Source of the DNA: CAWVSB01 sp046710535 | Lineage (GTDB): Bacteria > Pseudomonadota > Gammaproteobacteria > Pseudomonadales > CAWVSB01 | NCBI GenBank assembly: GCA_046710535.1 | Contig: JBKEHH010000008.1 | Span: 1-64,000 of the forward strand | Reading direction: 5' to 3' | Length of the DNA stretch: 64,000 bases | Shown: positions 50,864 to 60,540 of the stretch, piece after piece | Layout of the letters: the number at the start of each line of letters is the position of its first letter | How positions within the stretch are numbered: position 1 is the first letter of the stretch | Notes under the pieces: model-generated | Database searches by the model: none | Seen by the model: the letters and a program-made list of their open reading frames with translations, nothing else | Told to the model about the DNA's origin: nothing | Translations under genes and position numbers: made by a program

Positions 50864-51508
50864 TTAACTTAACGCAGCTAAAGACCTAGTTTTAATCTCT
50901 TGTACCGAGCCAATACCCGCAATTTTATGATACGCAGGCGTGTTGTCACCTTGCATACCTTGATAAAACCCAACCAGTGGTTTGGTTTGTTCGTGATAAA
51001 TAGAAAGACGATGACGTACAGTGTCTTCTTGGTCGTCTTCACGTTGCACCAAGGATTCACCAGTTACATCATCCAAACCTGCTTGCTTCGGCTTATTATA
51101 TTCAACGTGGTAAATACGGCCTGATCCAGGATGTATACGACGTCCGCTCATGCGCGCTACAATTGCCTCATCATCAACATCTATTTCAACAACAGCATCA
51201 ATATCTACGCTCGCTTCAACCATGGCTTCAGCTTGTGGAATAGTTCTTGGAAAGCCATCGAACAAAAAACCGTTAGCACAATCAGCTTTTTGAATACGTT
51301 CTTTAACTAAACCAATAATAATATCGTCGGATACTAAACCGCCGCTGTCCATAACAGCTTTAGCTTTTACGCCTAACTCGGTGCCTGCCTTTACGGCAGC
51401 TCGCAACATGTCACCGGTGGAAATCTGAGGAATGTTGAAATGCTCAATAATGAATTGAGCCTGCGTGCCCTTACCTGCGCCCGGGGCGCCTAATAAAATA
51501 ACTCTCAT
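50864..51508 (-). CDS. adk: adenylate kinase
   Basis: Adk balances ATP, ADP and AMP. The 214-aa length equals E. coli. The P-loop LLGAPGAGKGTQAQF, AMP-site FDGFPRTIPQAEAM and LID domain GRRIHPGSGRIYHVEY are intact; the LID has no zinc Cys. GAGGAAG precedes the ATG. A good promoter is at 51589-51616. Confidence 0.98.
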   Translation of the reverse strand: MRVILLGAPGAGKGTQAQFIIEHFNIPQISTGDMLRAAVKAGTELGVKAKAVMDSGGLVSDDIIIGLVKERIQKADCANGFLFDGFPRTIPQAEAMVEASVDIDAVVEIDVDDEAIVARMSGRRIHPGSGRIYHVEYNKPKQAGLDDVTGESLVQREDDQEDTVRHRLSIYHEQTKPLVGFYQGMQGDNTPAYHKIAGIGSVQEIKTRSLAALS

Positions 51509-51588
51509 ATATGCTTCCTCAAAACCTTACTAATTCGCTGCATTCGATTCCTGTGCTGCTTAAACTACCTCGAAACAGGAGAGGCGAC

Positions 51589-51616
51589 ACAATACACGGA
51601 GTTATTTCTTAGTCAA
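51589..51616 (-). promoter_or_regulatory. adk promoter
   Basis: On the minus strand, TTGACT (complement 51611-51616), a 16-bp spacer and TATTGT (complement 51589-51594) form a plausible sigma-70 promoter, leaving a 5' UTR of about 75 nt before adk. Confidence 0.55.
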
Positions 51617-51732
51617 GACTAGAAATACAGACGAAAAGCTACTAGGAAACATTAGAATACCAAACCCAAAAGACAATAAATTTGTCATTTCACGCCGAAA
51701 ATTAAAAAAACAGCAGTGTTTCTGCAACAACT

Positions 51733-52548
51733 CTAACTAGAACTGCGTGACTTTGCTTCTACCCATAGAGCTTCCATTTCAGCGCTAGTCATAGCTGAAA
51801 GCTCTTTACCGCTATCGAGACCAAGCTGTTCAACAATAGTAAACCGAGACTCAAATTTAGTTGACGCCTGACGCAGAACTGTCTCAGCATCCAAGCCCAA
51901 ATGACGAACCATATTGACCATCGAAAACAATACGTCGCCGGCTTCTTCACTTATATTCGCCTCATCCTTATTAGCCATCGCTTGCGCTAATTCGGCAAAC
52001 TCCTCATCGACTTTTGCTTTAACGGCCTTAATATCTGACCAATCAAAACCCACAGATGAGGCCCTTTTTTGCAGTTTTTGCGCTCGTACCAAAGACGGAA
52101 AAGCCACCGGAATATCAGCAAGTAAACCTGTCTTTTGTTTTTTCTTACGTTCTTGCTGTTTAATCGCTTCCCAACTGGCACTAATTTCAGCCGTATCAAG
52201 AACCGCATCAGCTGCCCGCGAGGCGAGGGTTCCCGCTGGAAATACGTGGGGATGGCGATTAACTAATTTATCAACCAAGGTATGCACAACATCATTAAAG
52301 CCAAAACCGTATTCTTCAGTCGTTATCTGACTATGAAATATTACCTGAAATAACACGTCACCCAACTCTTCCTTTAAATGCTCACTGTCGCCACTGGCAA
52401 TAGTGTCAGCCAGCTCGTAACACTCTTCAAGAGTATAAGGAATGATAGTCTCTAGGGTTTGCTGTCGATCCCAAGGGCAACCATCAATAGGGTCACGCAA
52501 GCGCTGCATCATGATTAGCAAATCTTCTACTGAATATTTATCCGCCAT
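51733..52548 (-). CDS. mazG: nucleoside triphosphate pyrophosphohydrolase MazG
   Basis: MazG hydrolyses NTPs to NMPs and pyrophosphate, cleaning the nucleotide pool and affecting ppGpp signalling. The 271-aa protein has two MazG domains, each with EExxE and ExxD metal ligands: EECYELADTI/EELGDVLFQV and EEFAELAQAM/EEAGDVLFSM. I start at ATG 52548 (MADKYSVEDLL), which overlaps the relA 3' end by 11 nt; E. coli has the same relA-mazG order. A TTG 30 nt upstream is less likely. Confidence 0.94.
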   Translation of the reverse strand: MADKYSVEDLLIMMQRLRDPIDGCPWDRQQTLETIIPYTLEECYELADTIASGDSEHLKEELGDVLFQVIFHSQITTEEYGFGFNDVVHTLVDKLVNRHPHVFPAGTLASRAADAVLDTAEISASWEAIKQQERKKKQKTGLLADIPVAFPSLVRAQKLQKRASSVGFDWSDIKAVKAKVDEEFAELAQAMANKDEANISEEAGDVLFSMVNMVRHLGLDAETVLRQASTKFESRFTIVEQLGLDSGKELSAMTSAEMEALWVEAKSRSSS

Positions 52549-54775
52549 TAGATTCAGTAATCCTTTGTACGCTGACAATATTTGGTAGCTGTGACAGGCG
52601 ACTTAACAGGCGACTAAGATCAGTAACACTTTTCACCTCCACGGTTAACTTCATACTGGCAGTATGCTGATGCGTATCGGACATTGTATTCATCCCAATA
52701 ACGTTAACTCTGTCATTAGATAACATGGTAGTTATATCGCGTAATAAGCCTTGTCGATCAACTGCTTCAACCGCAACGTGAGCAATAAAAGTTACTGCCG
52801 ACTGGCCCCACTCTACCAGCACAACACGACCGGGCTCATTTTTTTGCAGGTTTAACAACTTACCGCAATCACCGCGGTGCACGCTAACCCCTCGACCATG
52901 AGTTATATAACCCGCTATATCGTCACCCGGCACAGGATTACAACAACCCGCAATAACGGTCAGTAAATTTCCCACCCCCTGGACCTTAATGCCAGAATCT
53001 TGCTTGGCAGTGCGTGCAGTTTCAAAATCACTAAAGTCGAGCTGACGACCATGAGTTTTATCTATCAAACGCTGCGCCGCAGCCATTACCTGATTGGCCG
53101 TTATATCGCCAGAGCCAACCGATATATAAAGTACTTCCACCGACTGACAATTCATTTTGTCAGCAACAACTTTGATATCGACGCTAGTCATCGCCATGCG
53201 TTTAAATTCACGCTCAAGCACGCTGCGGCCTAAATCTAAATTGGTGTCTTTAGCTTGTAACCTAAACCACTGCTGAATTTTAGAGCGAGTGCGTGAAGAA
53301 CGGCTATAGCCTAAATCGAGACGTAACCAATCACGACTAGGTTTCGCTTTGTTGCTGCTAAGTATCTCTACCCGTTCACCCGTTTTTAAATGGTAGGTTA
53401 ACGGCACAATACGGCCATCTACTTTAGCCCCGCGGCATTTATGTCCCACCTCAGTGTGAATATGGTATGCAAAATCAACGGAGGTTGAACCTTCCGGCAA
53501 ATCAACTACATGCCCTTTAGGGGTAAACACATAGATACGGTCTTGTGCCACTTCCGAGGTAAGCGGACCCAAAGCGTCCACCTCACCGAGCTCTTCATGC
53601 CATTCAAGTACTTGGCGCAACCAACCTATCTTTTGCTCATACGAATCTTGTCGCTCCAATTTCTTATCGGCGCCCTTATAGGCCCAATGAGCACAAACAC
53701 CAAACTCAGCATCGGTATGCATCTGGTAAGTTCGAATCTGGATCTCTAGCGCTTTACCTTCTGGGCCGATAACTGCAGTGTGCAATGACTGATAACCGTT
53801 ATTTTTAGGGTTAGCAATATAGTCATCGAATTCACGCGGGATATTGCGCCATTTAGTATGAACCACTCCTAAAGCGCCATAACAATCCTGGAGGTCGTTC
53901 ACCAATATCCTGACTGCACGAATATCATAAACTTCTGAAAACGAAATACCTTTGCGCTGCATTTTGCGCCAAATACTATAAATATGCTTTACTCGACCTT
54001 GAACTTCTCCATTGACGTTTTTAGCTTTTAGCTCAGCTAGAATTTCTTTCTGAACAACACTAAGAAACTTCTCTCTATCACGCCTTTTACCATCAAGCAG
54101 CTTAGCTATTTGCATATAGGAATCGGGTTCTAAATAGCGAAAGGCTAAATCTTCCAGCTCCCACTTTAGGTAACCAATACCTAAGCGATGGGCTAAAGGC
54201 GCATAAACTTCAGACACCTCTTTGGCAACTTGCCAACGTTTAACCGGCTCATTTTTTAAGGCGTGTAATGCACAATTGCGCTCAGCTAATTTAATTAGAG
54301 CCACACGTACGTCATCAATCATTGTGACTAACATGCGGCGTATAGTGTCTACTTGAGTCTGACTTTGACCAAGCACAACTTCTCGGGTGGGATGCAAAGC
54401 TTGCCCGATAGCAGCCATCTGAGTGACGCCGTCTAACAAGGCTAACACTTCAGTATCGAATAATTTTTTGACTTTATCTAACGACAGCCGCTCTTCGCGG
54501 ATTGCTCTATATAAAATAGCAGCACTGATACTGGCCGCATCGAGATGCAATTCGATCAATATTTCAGCCATACCCAGGCCGGCAGTCAGACAATCGCCCT
54601 TGTCACCCCAAACATAACGCGAACCAGTAGAAATATATTGAACTTCTTCAACCAACTTCGCTGCACGCAAATATTCTTCACGCTCGAATTTAGTGCACTT
54701 TAAGCTATTAGCCCAGTCATCAAGATCGACGACAGCTTCGCTTTTTACTGGATGAATGTTACGGACTCTAACCAT
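52538..54775 (-). CDS. relA: GTP pyrophosphokinase RelA
   Basis: RelA makes (p)ppGpp on ribosomes stalled by uncharged tRNA. The 745-aa length equals E. coli RelA (744). The N-terminal hydrolase region lacks the HD motif (AAILYRAIREERLSLDK), the synthetase has the RelA-type ExDD in PREFDDYIANPKNNGYQSLH, followed by TGS (VFTPKGHVVDLPEGSTSVDF, given whole), zinc-finger-like and ACT domains. It is thus a synthetase-only enzyme. It lies between cysM and mazG. The rrn promoter at 601-628 has the GC-rich discriminator expected of a ppGpp target. Confidence 0.97.
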   Translation of the reverse strand: MVRVRNIHPVKSEAVVDLDDWANSLKCTKFEREEYLRAAKLVEEVQYISTGSRYVWGDKGDCLTAGLGMAEILIELHLDAASISAAILYRAIREERLSLDKVKKLFDTEVLALLDGVTQMAAIGQALHPTREVVLGQSQTQVDTIRRMLVTMIDDVRVALIKLAERNCALHALKNEPVKRWQVAKEVSEVYAPLAHRLGIGYLKWELEDLAFRYLEPDSYMQIAKLLDGKRRDREKFLSVVQKEILAELKAKNVNGEVQGRVKHIYSIWRKMQRKGISFSEVYDIRAVRILVNDLQDCYGALGVVHTKWRNIPREFDDYIANPKNNGYQSLHTAVIGPEGKALEIQIRTYQMHTDAEFGVCAHWAYKGADKKLERQDSYEQKIGWLRQVLEWHEELGEVDALGPLTSEVAQDRIYVFTPKGHVVDLPEGSTSVDFAYHIHTEVGHKCRGAKVDGRIVPLTYHLKTGERVEILSSNKAKPSRDWLRLDLGYSRSSRTRSKIQQWFRLQAKDTNLDLGRSVLEREFKRMAMTSVDIKVVADKMNCQSVEVLYISVGSGDITANQVMAAAQRLIDKTHGRQLDFSDFETARTAKQDSGIKVQGVGNLLTVIAGCCNPVPGDDIAGYITHGRGVSVHRGDCGKLLNLQKNEPGRVVLVEWGQSAVTFIAHVAVEAVDRQGLLRDITTMLSNDRVNVIGMNTMSDTHQHTASMKLTVEVKSVTDLSRLLSRLSQLPNIVSVQRITESNGG

Positions 54776-54812
54776 TGTTTAGCTGCAAGCCATACCTATT
54801 TGTTAAGTTATA

Positions 54813-55700
54813 TTAGTTAAAGACACCGGTGCTTAAATAACGGTCACCGCGGTCACAAATAATGGCAACTATAGTCGCATTTTCAACCTGCGCGCTTACT
54901 TTTAGTGCTGCAGCAATCCCGCCTCCAGACGACACACCACAAAAAATACCTTCTTTTTCCGCCAGTGCTCGCATAGTGTTTTCAGCTTCTTGTTGATCAA
55001 TATCCATTACTGTATCAACCCGTTGACCATCAAAAATAGACGGTAAATAAGCTTGGCCCCAGCGACGAATACCTGAAATACTGGAACCGTCTTTAGGCTG
55101 TAGGCCAATAATTTCAATTTTGCTGTTTTGCTCCTTCAAATAAGTAGAGCAACCCATAATAGTGCCGGTCGTTCCCATTGAGCTTATAAAATGGGTAACT
55201 TCTCCACCGGTTTGCTGCCAAATTTCAGGGCCTGTTGTTTTATAATGCGCCAAAGGGTTGTCGGTATTACCAAATTGGTCTAACACAACGCCTTTGCCAT
55301 CGTTTTCCATTGCCACAGCTAAGTCTCTTGCACCTTCCATGCCATCTTGCTTGCTGACTTCGATTAGTTCTGCGCCATAAGCTGACATTGCTAGCTTGCG
55401 CTCACTACTCATATGGGAAGGCATTATTAAAATAAGGCGGTAGCCTTTAATGGCAGCGGCCATTGCCAGAGCAATACCGGTATTACCACTGGTTGCTTCT
55501 ATCAATGTATCACCCGGCTTAATCACGCCTTTCGCTTCGGCTTCATTAATCATGCTAAGCGCGGGCCTGTCTTTAACCGAGCCAGCAGGATTATTACCTT
55601 CCAGCTTAGCTAAGATCGTATTGCTGGTATCGCCAGGCAGGCGCTGCAAACGAACCAAAGGCGTATTGCCAACACACGCCTCAATAGTAGGATAGTTCAT
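54813..55700 (-). CDS. cysM: cysteine synthase B
   Basis: CysM is a PLP enzyme that makes cysteine from O-acetylserine and sulfide or thiosulfate. The 295-aa protein has the PLP lysine in NNPAGSVKDRPALSMI, the phosphate loop TSGNTGIALA and CGVSSGGGIAAA. The CysM rather than CysK assignment rests on length and overall match. It is 37 bp upstream of relA on the same strand, as in Pseudomonas. Confidence 0.92.
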   Translation of the reverse strand: MNYPTIEACVGNTPLVRLQRLPGDTSNTILAKLEGNNPAGSVKDRPALSMINEAEAKGVIKPGDTLIEATSGNTGIALAMAAAIKGYRLILIMPSHMSSERKLAMSAYGAELIEVSKQDGMEGARDLAVAMENDGKGVVLDQFGNTDNPLAHYKTTGPEIWQQTGGEVTHFISSMGTTGTIMGCSTYLKEQNSKIEIIGLQPKDGSSISGIRRWGQAYLPSIFDGQRVDTVMDIDQQEAENTMRALAEKEGIFCGVSSGGGIAAALKVSAQVENATIVAIICDRGDRYLSTGVFN

Positions 55701-55791
55701 TAATTCAGTTCTCTTTAATACGGAGTTGATTTAGAGCAAGTATTTTAGCCTAAGTTCACGCGCATAAAAATGGTTCATAAATCCTGCCTCA

Positions 55792-57990
55792 CTAGGCTAG
55801 CTTTAGCGGCAATTCTCTGAGGCGTTGACCGGTAGCGGCAAAAATTGCGTTCGCGATGGCAGGCGCAATAGGTGGCACAGATATCTCGCCGACACCGGTT
55901 GGCTTCTCTTCACTTGCCACAATCACCACTTCTATCGCTGGTGACTCAGGCATCCTTACCATTTGATAGTTATGAAAATTAGTTTGTTCAACTATACCGT
56001 CTTTTAAGGTGATATTGCCATACAGCGCCGCTGTCATTCCAAATATAATACCGCCTTCCATTTGGGCAACAACAGTATCTGGATTAATGACAACGCCGCA
56101 ATCAACCGCACAATAGACTTTATGCACAACTAACTTACCCGCCTCCACCGAGACTTCAGCTATTTCGGCGACAAAAGAATGAAACGACTCATGCGCGGCA
56201 ATACCCAAAAACCGGCCTTCTCTTGGTTGCTGCCAATTAGCCAATTCAGCTACTGCTTTTATCACCCCATTAAGCCGAGGATTCTCTTGCGTATGATCTA
56301 AGCGAAACTGTACGGGATCTTGGCCAGTTGCATATACTAATTCATCAACAAAGCCTTCTTTAAAAAAGCCACTGAAGGAATGTCCCACCGAGCGCCAGTA
56401 ACCGATCCGTAATCCGGGGTCGACCGTCACATGCCGGACTTCTTTATTGGGCATTTCGTAGTCTTCGTATAAACCCTCAACCGAAGCCTCATCCATTAGC
56501 CAATTACCATAAAGGTCAAAGCCTCTTTTACCCATCCAGTTCACCATGCCATCGGGCACAAAGTCGGGCACAAATGCTTTCATCGAACTGTCCATCATAT
56601 AAGGCATTAAATTAGGCCCAACAGCCTTGCTGTATAAACTCTGCAGTTTGCCTTTGGCATCTAAGCCCGCCTTGTAACGCACCATTGTCGCAGGACGATA
56701 ATAATCATGTTGCATATCATCTTCACGGCTCCAGACTAGCTGTACCGGCAACTGACTCGCCATCGCAATACTAACCGCTTCAGCCACATAATCTTGATTT
56801 GCCCTGCGGCCAAAGCCGCCGCCAATAAGAGTAGAGTGAACGGCAATATTCTCTTTAGCCACATTACAATAAAAAGCTGCCACACCTTGGGCAACGTCGG
56901 GCGATTGAGTTGGAACCCAAATATCACATTTATCGCCATCGATTTTCACCGTGCAATTCATTGGCTCCATTGTGGCATGCGCTAAATAAGGCGCTGAGTA
57001 GTCGGCCTCAATAATTTGGGGTAGATTTTCAAACGGCGTCTTTTCATCTCCTTGGACTAACCACTGTTTACCATCGTCTTCGTCTAAAGCTTGCTGGTAT
57101 TGCTGTTTAACATCACTGCTGTTTATTTGCGCCAGCTCTGGCAGGTCCCATTCAACCGTTATCTCTTGCAATGCAGTTTTCGCCTGCCAATAGGTATCGG
57201 CCACCACAGCAATACCGTTAAAAATTTCCACTACAGACTTAACGCCCCGGCTATTTTTAACATCACCGGCATCAAACGATTTAACCGTCCCACCAATAAC
57301 GGGGCAGCGCTTTAATGCTGCTCTATAAAGACCATCAAATTCTATATCAATACCAAACACGGCTGCACCAACCACTTTATCCGGTATATCTAAGCGAATA
57401 CTGTTTTTACCAATAACAGAAAAGTCTTTACTGTCTTTCAACTGCATCTGCTCAGGAATCGCGAGCATGCCAGCACTTAATGCAAATTCTCCATATGAAT
57501 AAGTTTTACCTTGCGCGGTAATACTGCCACTTTTAGTGGTCAATTCGCTAACATTAAGGCTTAAGTCTTGTGCTGCGGCTGCAAGCAACATAGCTTTCGC
57601 GGTGGCACCCGCTTCACGCAAGCCTTGATAATGCGCTTTTACACTGTTACTTCCACCGGTCGCCTGGATTACATATTCTGGATTGCCGTAGGCTTTATCT
57701 ACGCCGGCATGCACAACGGTAATAGCCTGAGGCGAAACATCTAGCTCTTCAGCAATGATGGTCGTTAAACCATCCAGAATCCCCTGTCCCATTTCTGCCC
57801 GCGGCATATAAAAGGTAATGGTATTATCAGGGGTGATTTGAATAAACGCATTTGGCATCAACTGGCGGTCATTAGAGCGATTAATACTCTTACTACTACA
57901 ACTTGTCATTTGAAAAGCAAGCGCTAAACCACCTCCCGCTAAAGCGACTGTTTTTAGAAAGCCGCGGCGTGTTTGCATTAGAGTAGTCAT
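55792..57990 (-). CDS. molybdenum hydroxylase large subunit (IorB-like, Tat-exported)
   Basis: This 732-aa protein is a xanthine-dehydrogenase-family molybdopterin-binding subunit of the isoquinoline 1-oxidoreductase beta/aldehyde dehydrogenase type. It starts with a Tat signal (TRRGFLKTVALAGGGLALAF) followed by MTSC, a lipobox-like site at Cys31. The MoCo-domain motifs TGGSNSVKAHYQGLREAG, GGGFGRRANQDYV and the catalytic Glu in PTGVGEISVPPIAPAIANA are present. It overlaps its iron-sulfur partner by 4 nt. The substrate (aldehyde or N-heterocycle) cannot be told. The cofactor is probably the MCD form, given the nearby mocA. Confidence 0.88.
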   Translation of the reverse strand: MTTLMQTRRGFLKTVALAGGGLALAFQMTSCSSKSINRSNDRQLMPNAFIQITPDNTITFYMPRAEMGQGILDGLTTIIAEELDVSPQAITVVHAGVDKAYGNPEYVIQATGGSNSVKAHYQGLREAGATAKAMLLAAAAQDLSLNVSELTTKSGSITAQGKTYSYGEFALSAGMLAIPEQMQLKDSKDFSVIGKNSIRLDIPDKVVGAAVFGIDIEFDGLYRAALKRCPVIGGTVKSFDAGDVKNSRGVKSVVEIFNGIAVVADTYWQAKTALQEITVEWDLPELAQINSSDVKQQYQQALDEDDGKQWLVQGDEKTPFENLPQIIEADYSAPYLAHATMEPMNCTVKIDGDKCDIWVPTQSPDVAQGVAAFYCNVAKENIAVHSTLIGGGFGRRANQDYVAEAVSIAMASQLPVQLVWSREDDMQHDYYRPATMVRYKAGLDAKGKLQSLYSKAVGPNLMPYMMDSSMKAFVPDFVPDGMVNWMGKRGFDLYGNWLMDEASVEGLYEDYEMPNKEVRHVTVDPGLRIGYWRSVGHSFSGFFKEGFVDELVYATGQDPVQFRLDHTQENPRLNGVIKAVAELANWQQPREGRFLGIAAHESFHSFVAEIAEVSVEAGKLVVHKVYCAVDCGVVINPDTVVAQMEGGIIFGMTAALYGNITLKDGIVEQTNFHNYQMVRMPESPAIEVVIVASEEKPTGVGEISVPPIAPAIANAIFAATGQRLRELPLKLA

Positions 57991-58493
57991 AGCTGGCCTC
58001 CCGCTTTTGCCTGGGGATCAAAATAGGCGACGCCACTGTTCATCTGCTTGGCAGCATTGTGAATTGCCTGTTTAATCCTCGGGTAAGTGCCACAACGGCA
58101 AATATTACCGCTCATGGCTGCGTCAATATCAGCGTCACTAGGGGCAGTATTTTTAGCCAGTAACGCAGCAGCCGACATTATTTGACCAGACTGGCAGTAA
58201 CCGCACTGAGGCACGTTAATATCACGCCATGCGGCTTGAACAACATGCAGTGAGTCTGGCCGACCTAACCCTTCGATAGTTGTCACTTGCTTACCCGCAA
58301 CGGCGCTAATGGGCAAAATACAAGTACGGATAGATTCGCCGTCTAAATGCATACTGCAAGCACCACACATACCCATACCGCAGCCAAATTTAGAACCCTT
58401 TAATTTAAATTCGTCTCTCACTACCCACAGCAACGGCGTGTCGCCAGTGACATCAGCCTGTACTGCATTACCGTTCAAATAAAATTCAATCAT
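57987..58493 (-). CDS. molybdenum hydroxylase (2Fe-2S) subunit (IorA-like)
   Basis: The 168-aa protein has the plant-type [2Fe-2S] domain (KFGCGMGMCGACSMHLDGES, then TC) and the C-terminal [2Fe-2S] helical domain (QCGYCQSGQI, NICRCGTYPRI), the layout of IorA-type small subunits. It has no signal peptide, so it is probably carried out by the Tat signal of the large subunit. Its ATGA overlap shows coupling with that gene. There is no FAD subunit, so electrons likely pass to a cytochrome or another membrane acceptor. Confidence 0.92.
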   Translation of the reverse strand: MIEFYLNGNAVQADVTGDTPLLWVVRDEFKLKGSKFGCGMGMCGACSMHLDGESIRTCILPISAVAGKQVTTIEGLGRPDSLHVVQAAWRDINVPQCGYCQSGQIMSAAALLAKNTAPSDADIDAAMSGNICRCGTYPRIKQAIHNAAKQMNSGVAYFDPQAKAGGQL

Positions 58494-58520
58494 TGCCAGC
58501 CTTCGATTTAGATTTTTGGC

Positions 58521-58526
58521 ATTATA
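58521..58526 (-). promoter_or_regulatory. -10 box of the molybdenum hydroxylase operon
   Basis: A perfect TATAAT on the minus strand (complement 58521-58526) stands about 28 nt before the ATG of the iron-sulfur subunit. The -35 position (TCTAAG at 17 bp) is poor, suggesting help from an activator. Confidence 0.45.
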
Positions 58527-58619
58527 TCGTGATAACGTTGCAACTTAGATAGTGGATCAGAAATAAGGCTAAATCCAGCAAATAACATGACACTATTGCA
58601 AGCTTATCGGTAATTATTC

Positions 58620-59591
58620 GTGCATTCAGCAGACAGACAAGTAATAGAGCAGATAGACAAGTGGCTGCGTATTGATAGTGATTGCTGGCTATGCACTATT
58701 ATTGCCACCAAAGGCTCATCACCACGACCAATTGGCTCGCTATTGGTAATTAATTCATTAGGGGTGAGCTGCGGGTCAGTATCAGGCGGCTGTATTGAAG
58801 ACGAAATAGCTAAACAAATATTAAGCCAGCAGTTGCCGGCAAGTAATCCGAGTATTTTAACTTATGGGGTGGATGCCAGCGAGAACGAACGTCTTGGCTT
58901 GCCCTGCGGCGGCGAGCTAAAGTTATTAGTGCGGCCAATCGTGGCCAACACCGAAAACCAGCAGCAATTTAAGCAAATTCTTAGCGCTATTTCCCAACGC
59001 AAATGTATTAGTCGTGTTTCTAGTATCGATGATAATTCTAGCATTCTGAAAGCAACACCAACATTTCATCAGCTGGATTATTCAGGTGACCAAATCACTC
59101 ACTGCTTTGGACCTCATTTTCAAATGTTGCTGATTGGTGCAGGTCAACTGTCCAAAGTTTTAGCTGAACTAGCCTTGGCAATGGATTATAAAGTCATTGT
59201 TTGCGACCCTCGCCCTGAACTAATTGAACACTGGAATGTTGATAATGTTGAGGCTATTTTCGATACTCCCGACCAACTGATTTCCAAGCAGGGAGATGAT
59301 GCGCAGAGTGTTATTATTTCTTTGACTCATGTTAACGCCATTGATGACGTAGCTATTGCCAGTGCACTAAAGACTGATGCGTTTTATGTTGGCGCATTGG
59401 GGTCAATGCGCACTAGTCTCAGCCGCAGGCAAAGGCTTTTGGCACAAGGGTTTAACGAGCAACAACTTAATCGATTACATGCCCCAGTTGGTCTATCTAT
59501 TGGCAGCAAAACCCCACTGGAAATAGCCGTATCTATTATGGCCGAACTAACCTCACTGCGCGCAACCGCCGCTCGTAGACTAACGCCATGA
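58620..59591 (+). CDS. XdhC/CoxI family molybdoenzyme maturation protein
   Basis: XdhC-family proteins bind molybdenum cofactor, help its sulfuration and insert it in xanthine-oxidase-family enzymes. The 323-aa protein has the N-terminal XdhC/CoxI domain (IIATKGSSPRPIGSLLVI, CGSVSGGCIEDEIA, LPCGGELKLLV) and the C-terminal Rossmann domain (LLIGAGQLSKVLAELA, VGALGSMRTSLSRRQRL). The start is GTG with no clear Shine-Dalgarno. It is divergent from the hydroxylase genes and overlaps mocA by 4 nt, so it very probably serves that enzyme. Confidence 0.9.
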   Translation: MHSADRQVIEQIDKWLRIDSDCWLCTIIATKGSSPRPIGSLLVINSLGVSCGSVSGGCIEDEIAKQILSQQLPASNPSILTYGVDASENERLGLPCGGELKLLVRPIVANTENQQQFKQILSAISQRKCISRVSSIDDNSSILKATPTFHQLDYSGDQITHCFGPHFQMLLIGAGQLSKVLAELALAMDYKVIVCDPRPELIEHWNVDNVEAIFDTPDQLISKQGDDAQSVIISLTHVNAIDDVAIASALKTDAFYVGALGSMRTSLSRRQRLLAQGFNEQQLNRLHAPVGLSIGSKTPLEIAVSIMAELTSLRATAARRLTP

Positions 59592-60145
59592 CTGTAGGCG
59601 TATTGCTACTTGCCGCGGGCTCTGCCACTCGCTTTGGTAGCGACAAACGTATGGCGATCATGCCCAACAGACAAACCATCATAGAAAATACACTAGCCAC
59701 CATTCAAACAACTCAGCTACCGCTAATCGTCTGCTTAAAAAAAGATGACTTACGCTTACAGCAACAATTAGATGGAAACAGAGTTAAGTGGGTAGTTAAT
59801 GAGAATTCTGATAATGGCATGGGCAGTAGTATTGCCAGAGGAATAAGCATATGCAGAGATTGGAATGCGGTAATTATTGTACTAGCAGACATGCCATATG
59901 TGGAATCAAAAACCTATTGCAATATTGCCGCCGCTGCGAATGGAGATAGTATTATTGTGCCGACCTATGACGCCAAAAATGGTAACCCAGTTTGCTTCGG
60001 CAGTAGCTTTTACCCACAGCTAGAACAACTTAACGACGATAAAGGCGGCAAAGATATTGTCTTAAACAATCAACATGCAGTAATAGAACTAGCGTTAAAT
60101 GACGAAGGAGTTTTAAAGGATATAGATAAGCCTGAAGACTTATAA
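59588..60145 (+). CDS. mocA: molybdenum cofactor cytidylyltransferase (MocA-like)
   Basis: The 185-aa NTP-transferase starts VGVLLLAAGSATRFGSDKRM and has DNGMGSSIARGIS, VLADMPYVESKTY and KNGNPVCFGSSFY, the pattern of MocA and related cytidylyltransferases. MocA converts Mo-molybdopterin to MCD, used by xanthine-oxidase-family enzymes. It is coupled to the xdhC-like gene by an ATGA overlap and faces acpS at its 3' end. Confidence 0.87.
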   Translation: MTVGVLLLAAGSATRFGSDKRMAIMPNRQTIIENTLATIQTTQLPLIVCLKKDDLRLQQQLDGNRVKWVVNENSDNGMGSSIARGISICRDWNAVIIVLADMPYVESKTYCNIAAAANGDSIIVPTYDAKNGNPVCFGSSFYPQLEQLNDDKGGKDIVLNNQHAVIELALNDEGVLKDIDKPEDL

Positions 60146-60159
60146 GGACAAAGACTAGC

Positions 60160-60540
60160 TTAATGACTCTCAAGCACCACAAAAGCGACGGCAAATTCTT
60201 GTTCATCAGACAAACTAATATGGCTAGAGCTAACACTTTTACGCTCACACCAAATCTTCGCTTCACCTACAAATTTAAGCCTGGGCGCCCCCAGCTCATC
60301 ATTAACCACAATGATTTCAGCCCAAGATACTCCTTGCCCAATACCAACGCCTAACGCTTTACCTGCTGCTTCTTTGGCCGCAAACCGTTTCGCTAAAAAT
60401 GCTATTTTATTAGAGTGATTATCATACTGAACTAGTTCTTCCACGCTTAAAATACGCTTAGCGAAGCGTTCACCTAAACGGTCCAAAGAGTCAGCGATGC
60501 GCTGTATTTTAACAATATCGCTACCGACGCCCACAATCAC
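60160..60540 (-). CDS. acpS: holo-[acyl-carrier-protein] synthase
   Basis: AcpS attaches phosphopantetheine from CoA to ACP. The 126-aa protein has both metal/CoA motifs: GVGSDIVKIQRI (Asp) and RFAAKEAAGKALG (Glu, Lys). The start is GTG, overlapping the recO stop by 4 nt. In many gammaproteobacteria pdxJ lies between recO and acpS; here it does not. Confidence 0.96.
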   Translation of the reverse strand: MIVGVGSDIVKIQRIADSLDRLGERFAKRILSVEELVQYDNHSNKIAFLAKRFAAKEAAGKALGVGIGQGVSWAEIIVVNDELGAPRLKFVGEAKIWCERKSVSSSHISLSDEQEFAVAFVVLESH

